The notes beneath the pieces were generated by a model. That model did no database searches. It was given only the letters and a program-made list of their open reading frames with translations, and was not told the origin of the DNA. The position numbers and the translations under genes were made by a program. Positions 7,171 through 12,806 of a stretch of DNA of 16,398 bases are shown here, in pieces (position 1 is the first letter of the stretch; each line of letters begins with the position of its first letter). Source of the stretch: CAYXPG01 sp964564845 (GTDB lineage: Bacteria; Planctomycetota; Phycisphaerae; Sedimentisphaerales; Anaerobacaceae); assembly GCA_964564845.1 (NCBI GenBank), contig CAZMCN010000038.1, positions 1 to 16,398 of the forward strand, read 5' to 3'.

Positions 7171-8277
7171 ATGAAGGCGAATTTTAATAGAGCAGCCCTT
7201 TCTGAGGTATTGGGTCTGCTCACGTTTGTAGTACCGAGCCGAACGCCGAAACCGATATTACAGTGTCTGCGAATCACGGCCGGTGAAAAGGACGTACGAA
7301 TCTGTGCGACTGACCTTGAGGTCGGTGTTAACTGTCTGGTCTGCGAGGTTCAGGTGGAGCAGAGTGGAGAGATTGTGGTTCCGGCAGATAGGCTGGCGGC
7401 GGTTGTGCGTGAAAGTACTGATGATATTCTTTTGATAGAGGCAGAGGAGGGGGTGTGTAAGGTTACAGGTGCTGATAGTCACTTTACGATTTACGGCCAG
7501 GATGCGGAGCAGTATCCGCAGATGCCGGAATTTGAAGGTGCTGCGGATATAGAAATCGGACTTGGTAACCTGCAGGAGGGCATAGAGTTGTGCTTATTTG
7601 CGACGGCGAAAGAGAGTACGCGCTATGCACTAAATGGTGTTCTCTGGGAGATGAAGGGCAAAAAGCTATTGTTGGTTGCCACCGACGGCAGGAGGCTGGC
7701 CCGCAGCAGGGTCGGTCTTGCCACTTCGCCAAGCAAAGAAGTTGCGCAAACAAAGATAATCGTGCCGGCAAAGGCAATGGGTCTTCTGGATAAAATAGGT
7801 GGAAGTGATGAGGATATGGTATCGATTAAGCTTGTCGATAACCAGATATTGATGAGTTGTGCAAATGTCATAGTGAGCTCAAACCTCGTGGAGGGCAGTT
7901 TCCCGAAATATGAGGATATAATCCCCACCGACTACGATAAGAAACTGACATTGTCAAGAGATGCAACCCTGAGTGCGGTCCGCCGGGCGGCCCTTCTGAC
8001 GAGCGATGAGTCGAGGGGGATTAAGCTTGCTGTCGGAGATGACAGGCTGGTTTTCTCAAGCAGGGCCCCTGAGGCAGGAGATGCCCGGATAGAGATGGGT
8101 ATTAAGTATAAGGGTGAGCCAATTGAGATTGGGTTTAACCCACAGTTTCTCATAGATGCCCTGCGTGTTATCAGGGAGCCGGAGTTTGAACTGGAGTTTG
8201 GCCAGCAGGACCGGCCGGGCCTGATGAAAAGCGGGCAAAACTTTTTGTATGTTTTGATGCCCGTCAGTCTGGGGTAG
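7171..8277 (+). CDS. dnaN: DNA polymerase III sliding clamp subunit beta
   Basis: A 368-residue protein, the normal length for the ring-forming clamp that tethers DNA polymerase III to DNA. All three clamp domains are present. The N-terminus (NRAALSEVLGLLTFVVPSRTPKPIL) gives domain 1, YALNGVLWEM with ATDGRRLARSR gives domain 2, and EIGFNPQFLIDALRV with the terminal YVLMPVSLG gives domain 3 and the usual clamp ending. GAGGGT at 7161-7166 supports the ATG. It is followed after 32 nt by a DUF721 gene and then gyrB, so the three probably form one replication operon. A degenerate inverted copy of its 8071-8187 segment lies upstream at 6451-6566. Confidence 0.97.
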   Translation: MKANFNRAALSEVLGLLTFVVPSRTPKPILQCLRITAGEKDVRICATDLEVGVNCLVCEVQVEQSGEIVVPADRLAAVVRESTDDILLIEAEEGVCKVTGADSHFTIYGQDAEQYPQMPEFEGAADIEIGLGNLQEGIELCLFATAKESTRYALNGVLWEMKGKKLLLVATDGRRLARSRVGLATSPSKEVAQTKIIVPAKAMGLLDKIGGSDEDMVSIKLVDNQILMSCANVIVSSNLVEGSFPKYEDIIPTDYDKKLTLSRDATLSAVRRAALLTSDESRGIKLAVGDDRLVFSSRAPEAGDARIEMGIKYKGEPIEIGFNPQFLIDALRVIREPEFELEFGQQDRPGLMKSGQNFLYVLMPVSLG

Positions 8278-8309
8278 CCGACGGCACAACGCAGAAGCAA
8301 AGGCAGGAT

Positions 8310-8666
8310 GTGAGAACTGTCATGGAAGAAGGCGGGCAATTGCGAAGTATCAGAAAGCGGCCAAGCAGGGAAAAATCGAAAGGGACCCAGAGGCTGGGAG
8401 AGATTTTAATTGAGCTTATGGACGGAAAGGTTTCACCGCGACAGGCGAGATTCGGCCCTGTAGTTGAGTTCTGGGGAGAGCTTTTGCCGGTGGAGCTTGC
8501 GTGTCACTGCAGAATCACGGGGCTTCTCGGCGGAGAGCTGAAGGTGGCGGTTGACTCGCCATCGTATATGCATGAGTTACGTTTGTGCAGCGCGGAGCTT
8601 CTCGAGGAGCTTCGGCGGAGATGTCCGCGGGCGAGGATAGAGAGAATTAAAATTGTGGCTGGTTAG
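8310..8666 (+). CDS. DUF721/DciA-like protein
   Basis: A 118-residue protein. The C-terminal 75 residues fit DUF721: FWGELLPVELACHCRITGLLGGELKVAVDSP, then a helix with ELLEELRRR and a final IERIKIVAG strand. DUF721 includes DciA, which interacts with the replicative helicase DnaB in bacteria lacking DnaC/DnaI; that role here is inferred. The basic N-terminus (residues 11-27) may bind nucleic acid. I chose the GTG at 8310 because AAAGG at 8299-8303 is well spaced from it; an in-frame ATG at 8322 is the alternative. It lies between dnaN and gyrB, where many bacteria carry recF, and stops six bases before gyrB. Confidence 0.8.
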   Translation: MRTVMEEGGQLRSIRKRPSREKSKGTQRLGEILIELMDGKVSPRQARFGPVVEFWGELLPVELACHCRITGLLGGELKVAVDSPSYMHELRLCSAELLEELRRRCPRARIERIKIVAG

Positions 8667-8672
8667 TCGGAT

Positions 8673-11102
8673 ATGAAAGAGCACGGATACGATGCGAGCA
8701 AGATAAAGATATTAGGGGGTCTGGAGGCGGTGCGCAAGCGGCCGGATATGTACATCGGCGACCGCGGCAGCGGTGGGCTGCATCATCTGGTTTATGAGGT
8801 GCTGGATAATTCAATCGACGAAGCGCTTGCCGGCTTCTGTGACAGTGTGACAGTGCATATTCAGGCCGACGGCAGCTGCACAGTTGAGGACAACGGGCGG
8901 GGAATACCAGTTGAGCGGCACAAAGAGGCGGGCATCAGCGCTTTGGAGGTGGTGCTGACAACGCTGCATTCCGGGGGAAAGTTCGACAGTGACAGTTATA
9001 AGGTCGCCGGAGGGCTGCACGGGGTAGGTGTCAGCGTTGTAAATGCCCTCAGTGAGTGGCTTGAGGCCGACGTGTATCGTGACGGCAAGCACTATCATTT
9101 GGAGTGCCAAAGGGGTTCCGCAAAAGAGCATGTAAAAAAGGTAGGCTCGACGGAAAAACAAGGAACAAGGATATCATTTAAGGCCGACGAGGAAATATTC
9201 GGCGATACGGAGTTCGAATATGAAACGCTGTTAAAGCGAATCCGGGAGATGGCTTATCTGAGTGCAGGGCTGCAGATTACATTTAGAGACGACAGGGAGA
9301 ATAAGAAGGAGGTGTTCAAGTTTGACGACGGTATCAGGGCATTTGTCAAGCATCTGAACGAGGGCAAAGAGACGCTGTATAGAGACGTGATATACTTTGC
9401 CAGGGAAGATACTGCGGCGATGCTTAGCTGTGAGATAGCTATGCAGTACAGCACCGGCTATACGGAGAATGTGCTGGTCTTTGCCAACAACATACGTAAT
9501 ATTGACGGCGGCACACATCTTTCGGGATTTAGGACGGCCCTCACACGGACGATGAATTATTATGCCAGGAGCAATAATTTGCTTAAGAACGGCCAGGCGA
9601 CCACCGGAGATGACCTGAGGGAAGGATTGACGGCGATAGTGGCGGTGAAGCTTGCAGAACCTCATTTCGAGGCACAGACGAAAGTTCGGCTGACCAATCC
9701 GGAGGTAGGCGGCTTTGTTGAGACGACGGTTAACGAGCAGCTTACTCACTTTTTGGAGGAGCATCCTGCAGAGGCGAAACGGATTTTGAACAAGGCGATT
9801 CAGGCTGCTACTGCCAGAGAGGCGGCGAGGAAGGCGCGTGAGTTGACCAGGCGAAAGGGGGCTCTGGGCAGCTCGAATCTGCCGGGGAAATTGTGGGATT
9901 GTGCCAGTAGAGAAAAGGCGGGCACAGAGGTATTTATCGTGGAGGGCGACTCGGCGGGCGGTTCGGCAAAGGCCGGCAGAGACAGGAATATTCAGGCAAT
10001 ACTGCCGTTGAAGGGAAAGATACTGAATGTTGAGAAGGCGCGGCTCGATAAGATGCTGGCGCACGATGAAATCCGGACAATCATCAGCGCATTGGGAACG
10101 GGTATTGGTACCGATGAATTCGATTTGGAAAAGTGCAGATACAACAAAATAATATTGATGACCGATGCCGATGTTGACGGTGCGCATATACGGACGCTGC
10201 TTTTAACATTTTTCTTCAGACAGATGCCGCAACTGTTTCAAAAAGAGATGATTTATATCGCTCAGCCGCCTTTGTACGAAATTAAGGTTAAGGGCAAAAG
10301 GAAATCCGAATATATACTGAGTGAAAGTCAGATGCACAAGCGGATGATTACGCGCGGCCTGGAGGGGACCGAACTTATTATAAGGGATGGTGACAAGAAG
10401 CAGAAGGTTGTGGAAAAGGGGCTTTCGGCACTTGTGAAAGAGCTTACTGATGCCGAGCGTATTATAGCGGTACTCGAAAGGCGAGGGATTGAGTTTGCCG
10501 AGTTTGTGCAGGCGTATTACAACGGCAAAGAGCTGCCGAGCTTCCGTGTTTGTGTTGACGGACAGGAGGAGATTTACTACGAAAGGTCGGAGTATGATAA
10601 AAGGCTCAGCGAGCTGGAGGAGCGCGTCAAGGCACTGGTCGAATCCGAGAGCGAGGAGTTGATTATTACCGAAGAGCTTCGTGAGGTTGCCCGGATAAAC
10701 AAGATAAATGAAGGTCTCAAAGACAAATTCAATCTGGAACTGGGGGATTTTCTGCTAAAGCCGGTCAAGAGTGTTTCCGGCGAAGCTCTGCCGACCAAGT
10801 TCCAACTGATTAACGGCGAGGACGAATACGATGTTGCATCGCTGGGGGATGTCTGTTCGACGATAAGACAGATTGGGGGCAAGGCAGTCGAGATAAAGCG
10901 GTTCAAGGGTCTTGGTGAGATGAACGCTGAGCAGTTGTGGGAGACGACGATGAATCCTGCGACGCGGACGCTGCTGCAGGTCAAGATTGACGATGCCGGC
11001 GAGGCGGACAGACTCTTTAGCATATTGATGGGCGGCGACGTGGAGAAGCGGCGAAACTTTATCCGTGACCACGCCCTCGAAGTGCAGAACCTCGATGTTT
11101 GA
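8673..11102 (+). CDS. gyrB: DNA gyrase subunit B
   Basis: An 809-residue ATPase subunit of gyrase, the type II topoisomerase that introduces negative supercoils. The GHKL ATPase domain carries E42 and N46 (EVLDNSIDEA), D73 (VEDNGRGIP), GGLHGVGVSVVNALS and the QTK loop lysine (EAQTKVRLTN). The TOPRIM domain has E424 (IVEGDSAGG), PLKGKILNVEKAR, and D498/D500 (TDADVDGAHI). These catalytic positions match E. coli GyrB numbering. The length reflects a charged, coiled-coil-like insertion between TOPRIM and the C-terminal tail (about 560-720), as in the long GyrB form. The tail has RFKGLGEMNAEQLWETTM and ends QNLDV. The start follows the DUF721 stop by six bases with only a weak ribosome site, suggesting translational coupling. 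Confidence 0.97.
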   Translation: MKEHGYDASKIKILGGLEAVRKRPDMYIGDRGSGGLHHLVYEVLDNSIDEALAGFCDSVTVHIQADGSCTVEDNGRGIPVERHKEAGISALEVVLTTLHSGGKFDSDSYKVAGGLHGVGVSVVNALSEWLEADVYRDGKHYHLECQRGSAKEHVKKVGSTEKQGTRISFKADEEIFGDTEFEYETLLKRIREMAYLSAGLQITFRDDRENKKEVFKFDDGIRAFVKHLNEGKETLYRDVIYFAREDTAAMLSCEIAMQYSTGYTENVLVFANNIRNIDGGTHLSGFRTALTRTMNYYARSNNLLKNGQATTGDDLREGLTAIVAVKLAEPHFEAQTKVRLTNPEVGGFVETTVNEQLTHFLEEHPAEAKRILNKAIQAATAREAARKARELTRRKGALGSSNLPGKLWDCASREKAGTEVFIVEGDSAGGSAKAGRDRNIQAILPLKGKILNVEKARLDKMLAHDEIRTIISALGTGIGTDEFDLEKCRYNKIILMTDADVDGAHIRTLLLTFFFRQMPQLFQKEMIYIAQPPLYEIKVKGKRKSEYILSESQMHKRMITRGLEGTELIIRDGDKKQKVVEKGLSALVKELTDAERIIAVLERRGIEFAEFVQAYYNGKELPSFRVCVDGQEEIYYERSEYDKRLSELEERVKALVESESEELIITEELREVARINKINEGLKDKFNLELGDFLLKPVKSVSGEALPTKFQLINGEDEYDVASLGDVCSTIRQIGGKAVEIKRFKGLGEMNAEQLWETTMNPATRTLLQVKIDDAGEADRLFSILMGGDVEKRRNFIRDHALEVQNLDV

Positions 11103-11227
11103 TTTTGTATTGATTGTGTACAGCAGTTCACTGGAATGGATTTGATTGTTGGTATTGCACAAGAGCGCACAAGGATGGTTAACTAAGCGAAGGGGTTATT
11201 TTTTAATAAAAAAGTCAAAAATTTTAC

Positions 11228-11256
11228 TTGCAAATGGTTGTTGTGCGCTGCAGAAT
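11228..11256 (+). promoter_or_regulatory. weak candidate promoter for the TPR lipoprotein gene
   Basis: TTGCAA (11228-11233), a 17-bp spacer and CAGAAT (11251-11256), each with four of six consensus matches. They lie in the 242-nt gap after gyrB. I see no convincing gyrB terminator in this gap, so read-through is also possible. Confidence 0.25.
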
Positions 11257-11344
11257 AACTGCAATCGCAAGCTGACGATTTATACTGGGAGCAAAAAGCG
11301 TGATAAGTTGCAGAACCGGAACCCTTTAAGAATGGAGGCGAGAA

Positions 11345-12076
11345 ATGACTGGTGAGCATGAAGGGACATCGAACAGAACAAGTAACGATTTGCAGCCCAG
11401 ATTTATTTTCCTGATTTTTTTGGTTTTTGCGTTGCTGTTTGTCGGCTGCGACTCGGCGGGTAGAAGCGGCGGGGCAAAAGTCGATAAAGTTCTCAGGACG
11501 CCGGCAGAGGAGAAGAAAGCCAGGTTGCTGCGTCAGCTCGACCGCAAATTCGAAAATCCTGATGCTCATTTCGAGCTGGGTCAGTTATATCAGGCCGACG
11601 GATTGTGGGCCAAGGCCGAGCACGAATATAATACTGCTTTGAGTTTTGCCCCTGCTCACAGAAGGTCGCAGGCGGCGATGGTAAAGGTATTGAGTGAGAG
11701 CGGCGATACGAGCAGAGCAGAGTTGTCAGCCGACATCTATATGAATCAGGTTAGCGCATCGGCAGAAGAGTCGGCGCTATTGGCTTTGGCGTTTCAGGAG
11801 CAGGGGCTTGACGAATATGCCTTGAGCTGCTGGCGGCAGGGACTTCATCTGGCTCCGAATTCGGCCAATATTAACAGGCAAATCGGCTACTATTATCTCA
11901 GTAAGGGCAACAAGGAGCAGGCGGTGGATTATTTGAGCAGGAGTTTTCAGCTTAATCCCAATCAGCCGGAAGTTGCTGGCGAACTTGGCCGACTCGGTGT
12001 GGCGATAAGAATACCGCGAAAAACCGAAAAGGGTACGAAAAAGCTCGACAAGATGATAGATGAGCCTGGCAAATAG
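11345..12076 (+). CDS. TPR-repeat lipoprotein
   Basis: A 243-residue protein. A hydrophobic segment (about 20-34) ends in LLFVGC, giving a lipobox-like site with C35 as the probable lipidated residue; the -3 Phe is less usual than Leu. Asp follows at +2. After a charged linker there are tetratricopeptide repeats: about 70-103 (AHFELGQLYQADGLWAKAEHEY), a diverged one about 104-137, then 138-171 (ALLALAFQEQGLDEYALSCW) and 172-205 (IGYYYLSKGNKEQAVDYLSR). The basic tail is low complexity. TPR lipoproteins usually scaffold complexes at the envelope; the partner is unknown. GGAGG at 11334-11338 gives a firm start. A strong terminator follows at 12114. Confidence 0.85.
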   Translation: MTGEHEGTSNRTSNDLQPRFIFLIFLVFALLFVGCDSAGRSGGAKVDKVLRTPAEEKKARLLRQLDRKFENPDAHFELGQLYQADGLWAKAEHEYNTALSFAPAHRRSQAAMVKVLSESGDTSRAELSADIYMNQVSASAEESALLALAFQEQGLDEYALSCWRQGLHLAPNSANINRQIGYYYLSKGNKEQAVDYLSRSFQLNPNQPEVAGELGRLGVAIRIPRKTEKGTKKLDKMIDEPGK

Positions 12077-12113
12077 CTGAATCAGGAATAATTTTTGGTA
12101 GATTTTTCTATAG

Positions 12114-12147
12114 CCCTGTAGTGAAAGGATTCGCTGCGGGGTTTTTT
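12114..12147 (+). terminator. intrinsic terminator after the TPR lipoprotein gene
   Basis: The stem arms at 12114-12123 (CCCTGTAGTG) and 12132-12141 (CGCTGCGGGG) pair over 10 bp with three G-U pairs. The loop is 8 nt and six T follow at 12142-12147. It separates the replication/TPR region from the CRISPR locus. Confidence 0.8.
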
Positions 12148-12313
12148 ATTGGCTCAGATTTCGCAGGTCAACAGAATTTTAGAACTGAAATTATATAGAT
12201 TTTTGGAAAAATCGGGATTTTTTCAGGTTTTTTTCTTGAGGGATATTGGTTTTTGGGCAAAAAACGGGTGTTGGTATGTCAATTTGTAGGGTTTGGGCTG
12301 TATAGGTAAAAAT

Positions 12314-12417
12314 AAAACGTTCGAAAATTGATGTGAAACGTTTGAAAACGTTTGAAAACTAATACAAAACGTTCGAAAATTGATGTGAAACGTTCGAAAA
12401 TGTTTGAAAACATTCGA
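12314..12417. repeat. 52-nt tandem repeat, two copies, built from AACGTTYGAAAA submotifs
   Basis: Unit 1 is 12314-12365 and unit 2 is 12366-12417. The first 46 bases differ at only two positions (30 and 36 of the unit). Each unit itself contains three related copies of a 10-12-nt core (AACGTTYGAAAA or GTTTGAAAAC). The minus-strand reading gives a low-complexity FRTF/FSNV-rich peptide, which is a consequence of the repeat and not a gene. Confidence 0.75.
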
Positions 12418-12436
12418 CTTTTTCAAATGCCGATAC

Positions 12437-12497
12437 CGTCTTCGCCAAGGCTACGGGGCGGCAGGAAAGCTACGGCGGACAGGCTCCGACGCGAAGA
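12437..12497. repeat. GC-rich island with imperfect duplicate GCTACGG motif
   Basis: Within AT-rich DNA, a GC-rich segment has two similar halves, AAGGCTACGGGGCGGCAGG and AAAGCTACGGCGGACAGG. It is bounded by TCTTCGC on the left and GCGAAGA on the right, an inverted pair. It may be a dispersed repeat element of the host genome. Confidence 0.4.
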
Positions 12498-12612
12498 AAG
12501 AATTAGATAGGATTACGCAGAGAGTTTAAGGTTTTTTAGACAGGATAACGGGATTAGTAAAAGACCAAAGACTAACAACTAATTTAGCCGCGAAGAGGCA
12601 CGAGAAGAAAGT

Positions 12613-12641
12613 AAAAAGGAGCGATTAAATTTAATCGCTCC
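12613..12641 (-). terminator. intrinsic terminator of the tracrRNA
   Basis: 12618-12641 is a perfect 24-nt palindrome (12-bp arms GGAGCGATTAAA/TTTAATCGCTCC). It is followed on the minus strand by five T at 12617-12613. On the plus strand no T-run follows it, so polarity is minus, matching the anti-repeat direction. Confidence 0.8.
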
Positions 12642-12733
12642 TTGGTAGTTATAATATGAGGAGATGCCTAAAAATGCAGAGCTCCGCAATCTTCCTTCAT
12701 AAGGAAGACTTATTATAACTTGCTCTCATCTGC
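12613..12733 (-). ncRNA. tracrRNA of the type II-C CRISPR-Cas9 locus
   Basis: Minus strand, about 120 nt. From 5': the anti-repeat at 12729-12713 (ATGAGAGCAAGTTATAA) is complementary over 17 uninterrupted bp to the 5' part of the crRNA repeat, plus a G-U pair. Then comes AAUAAG and a perfect 8-bp hairpin at 12708-12690 (UCUUCCUU-AUG-AAGGAAGA). Next is a short GCGGAGCUCUGC hairpin at 12687-12676, a linker, and the terminator at 12641-12613. The AUAAG after the anti-repeat and the CUCUGC in the second element resemble what I recall of the N. meningitidis and C. jejuni tracrRNAs. The 5' end is inferred from the -10 box. It would base-pair with crRNA, guide RNase III processing and scaffold Cas9. 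It is divergent from cas9. Confidence 0.85.
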
Positions 12734-12747
12734 ATTTTTATTATAAT
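12712..12747 (+). repeat. full-length degenerate CRISPR repeat containing the tracrRNA anti-repeat
   Basis: Aligned without gaps to the array repeat in crRNA sense (36 nt), 29 of 36 positions match. Positions 2-18 are identical, as are the last six (TATAAT); mismatches are at 1, 19, 21, 25, 27, 29 and 30. The copy reads in crRNA sense on the plus strand, so its complement is the anti-repeat. This indicates that the tracrRNA arose from a repeat copy. Confidence 0.8.
12720..12747 (+). promoter_or_regulatory. candidate cas9 promoter within the degenerate repeat
   Basis: TTGCTC (12720-12725), a 16-bp spacer and a perfect TATAAT (12742-12747). The spacing and hexamers are those of the promoter embedded in the array repeats, though the TG of the extended -10 is lost here. 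A start near 12754 gives a UTR of about 53 nt for cas9. Confidence 0.5.
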
Positions 12748-12763
12748 AGCCTTAGAATGTCAA
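12735..12763 (-). promoter_or_regulatory. candidate tracrRNA promoter
   Basis: On the minus strand a perfect TTGACA is at 12763-12758. A perfect TATAAT (12745-12740) is only 12 bp away, too close for normal pairing. At 17 bp there is TAAAAA (12740-12735, four of six). Either the -10 TATAAT works with a poor -35, starting near 12733, or TAAAAA is used, starting near 12728. Both place the start at or just before the anti-repeat. Confidence 0.5.
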
Positions 12764-12806
12764 GAGAAATTTTCATAATTTAGCGGTTTTTTTGCGGGGT
12801 GAGATA

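Larger units (their letters stand above)
12148..12612. other. intergenic region of repeats and AT-rich DNA, no gene seen
   Basis: No supportable gene. It contains a short palindrome (12198-12213, GATTTTT-GG-AAAAATC), a run of T-rich DNA, the 52-nt tandem repeat at 12314-12417 and a GC-rich island at 12437-12497. Beyond those there are fragments such as TTTAGCCGCGAAGAGGCACG (12584-12603) that resemble dispersed intergenic sequences I associate with planctomycete-type genomes; that last point is recollection. Confidence 0.5.

Noticed and set aside
9231..10187. 318-residue minus-strand ORF within gyrB
   Set aside because: Shadow of gyrB, whose catalytic motifs are intact across this span; no domain or ribosome site seen.
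11201..11220. A/T inverted sequence after gyrB as a terminator
   Set aside because: The stem is about five A-T pairs with no GC base and no properly placed T-run.
12223..12426. Minus-strand 67-residue ORF rich in FRTF/FSNV
   Set aside because: Its periodic sequence is produced by the 52-nt tandem repeat; low complexity, no support as a protein.
12766..12783. ATTTTCATA near the cas9 start resembling the middle of the CRISPR repeat
   Set aside because: Nine AT-rich bases, with flanks that do not align and a spacing that fits no repeat-spacer unit.
12792..12806. Upstream TTG as the start of cas9
   Set aside because: No ribosome site precedes it, whereas GGGGTGAG is well placed for the ATG at 12807, and the family starts close to the RuvC-I aspartate.
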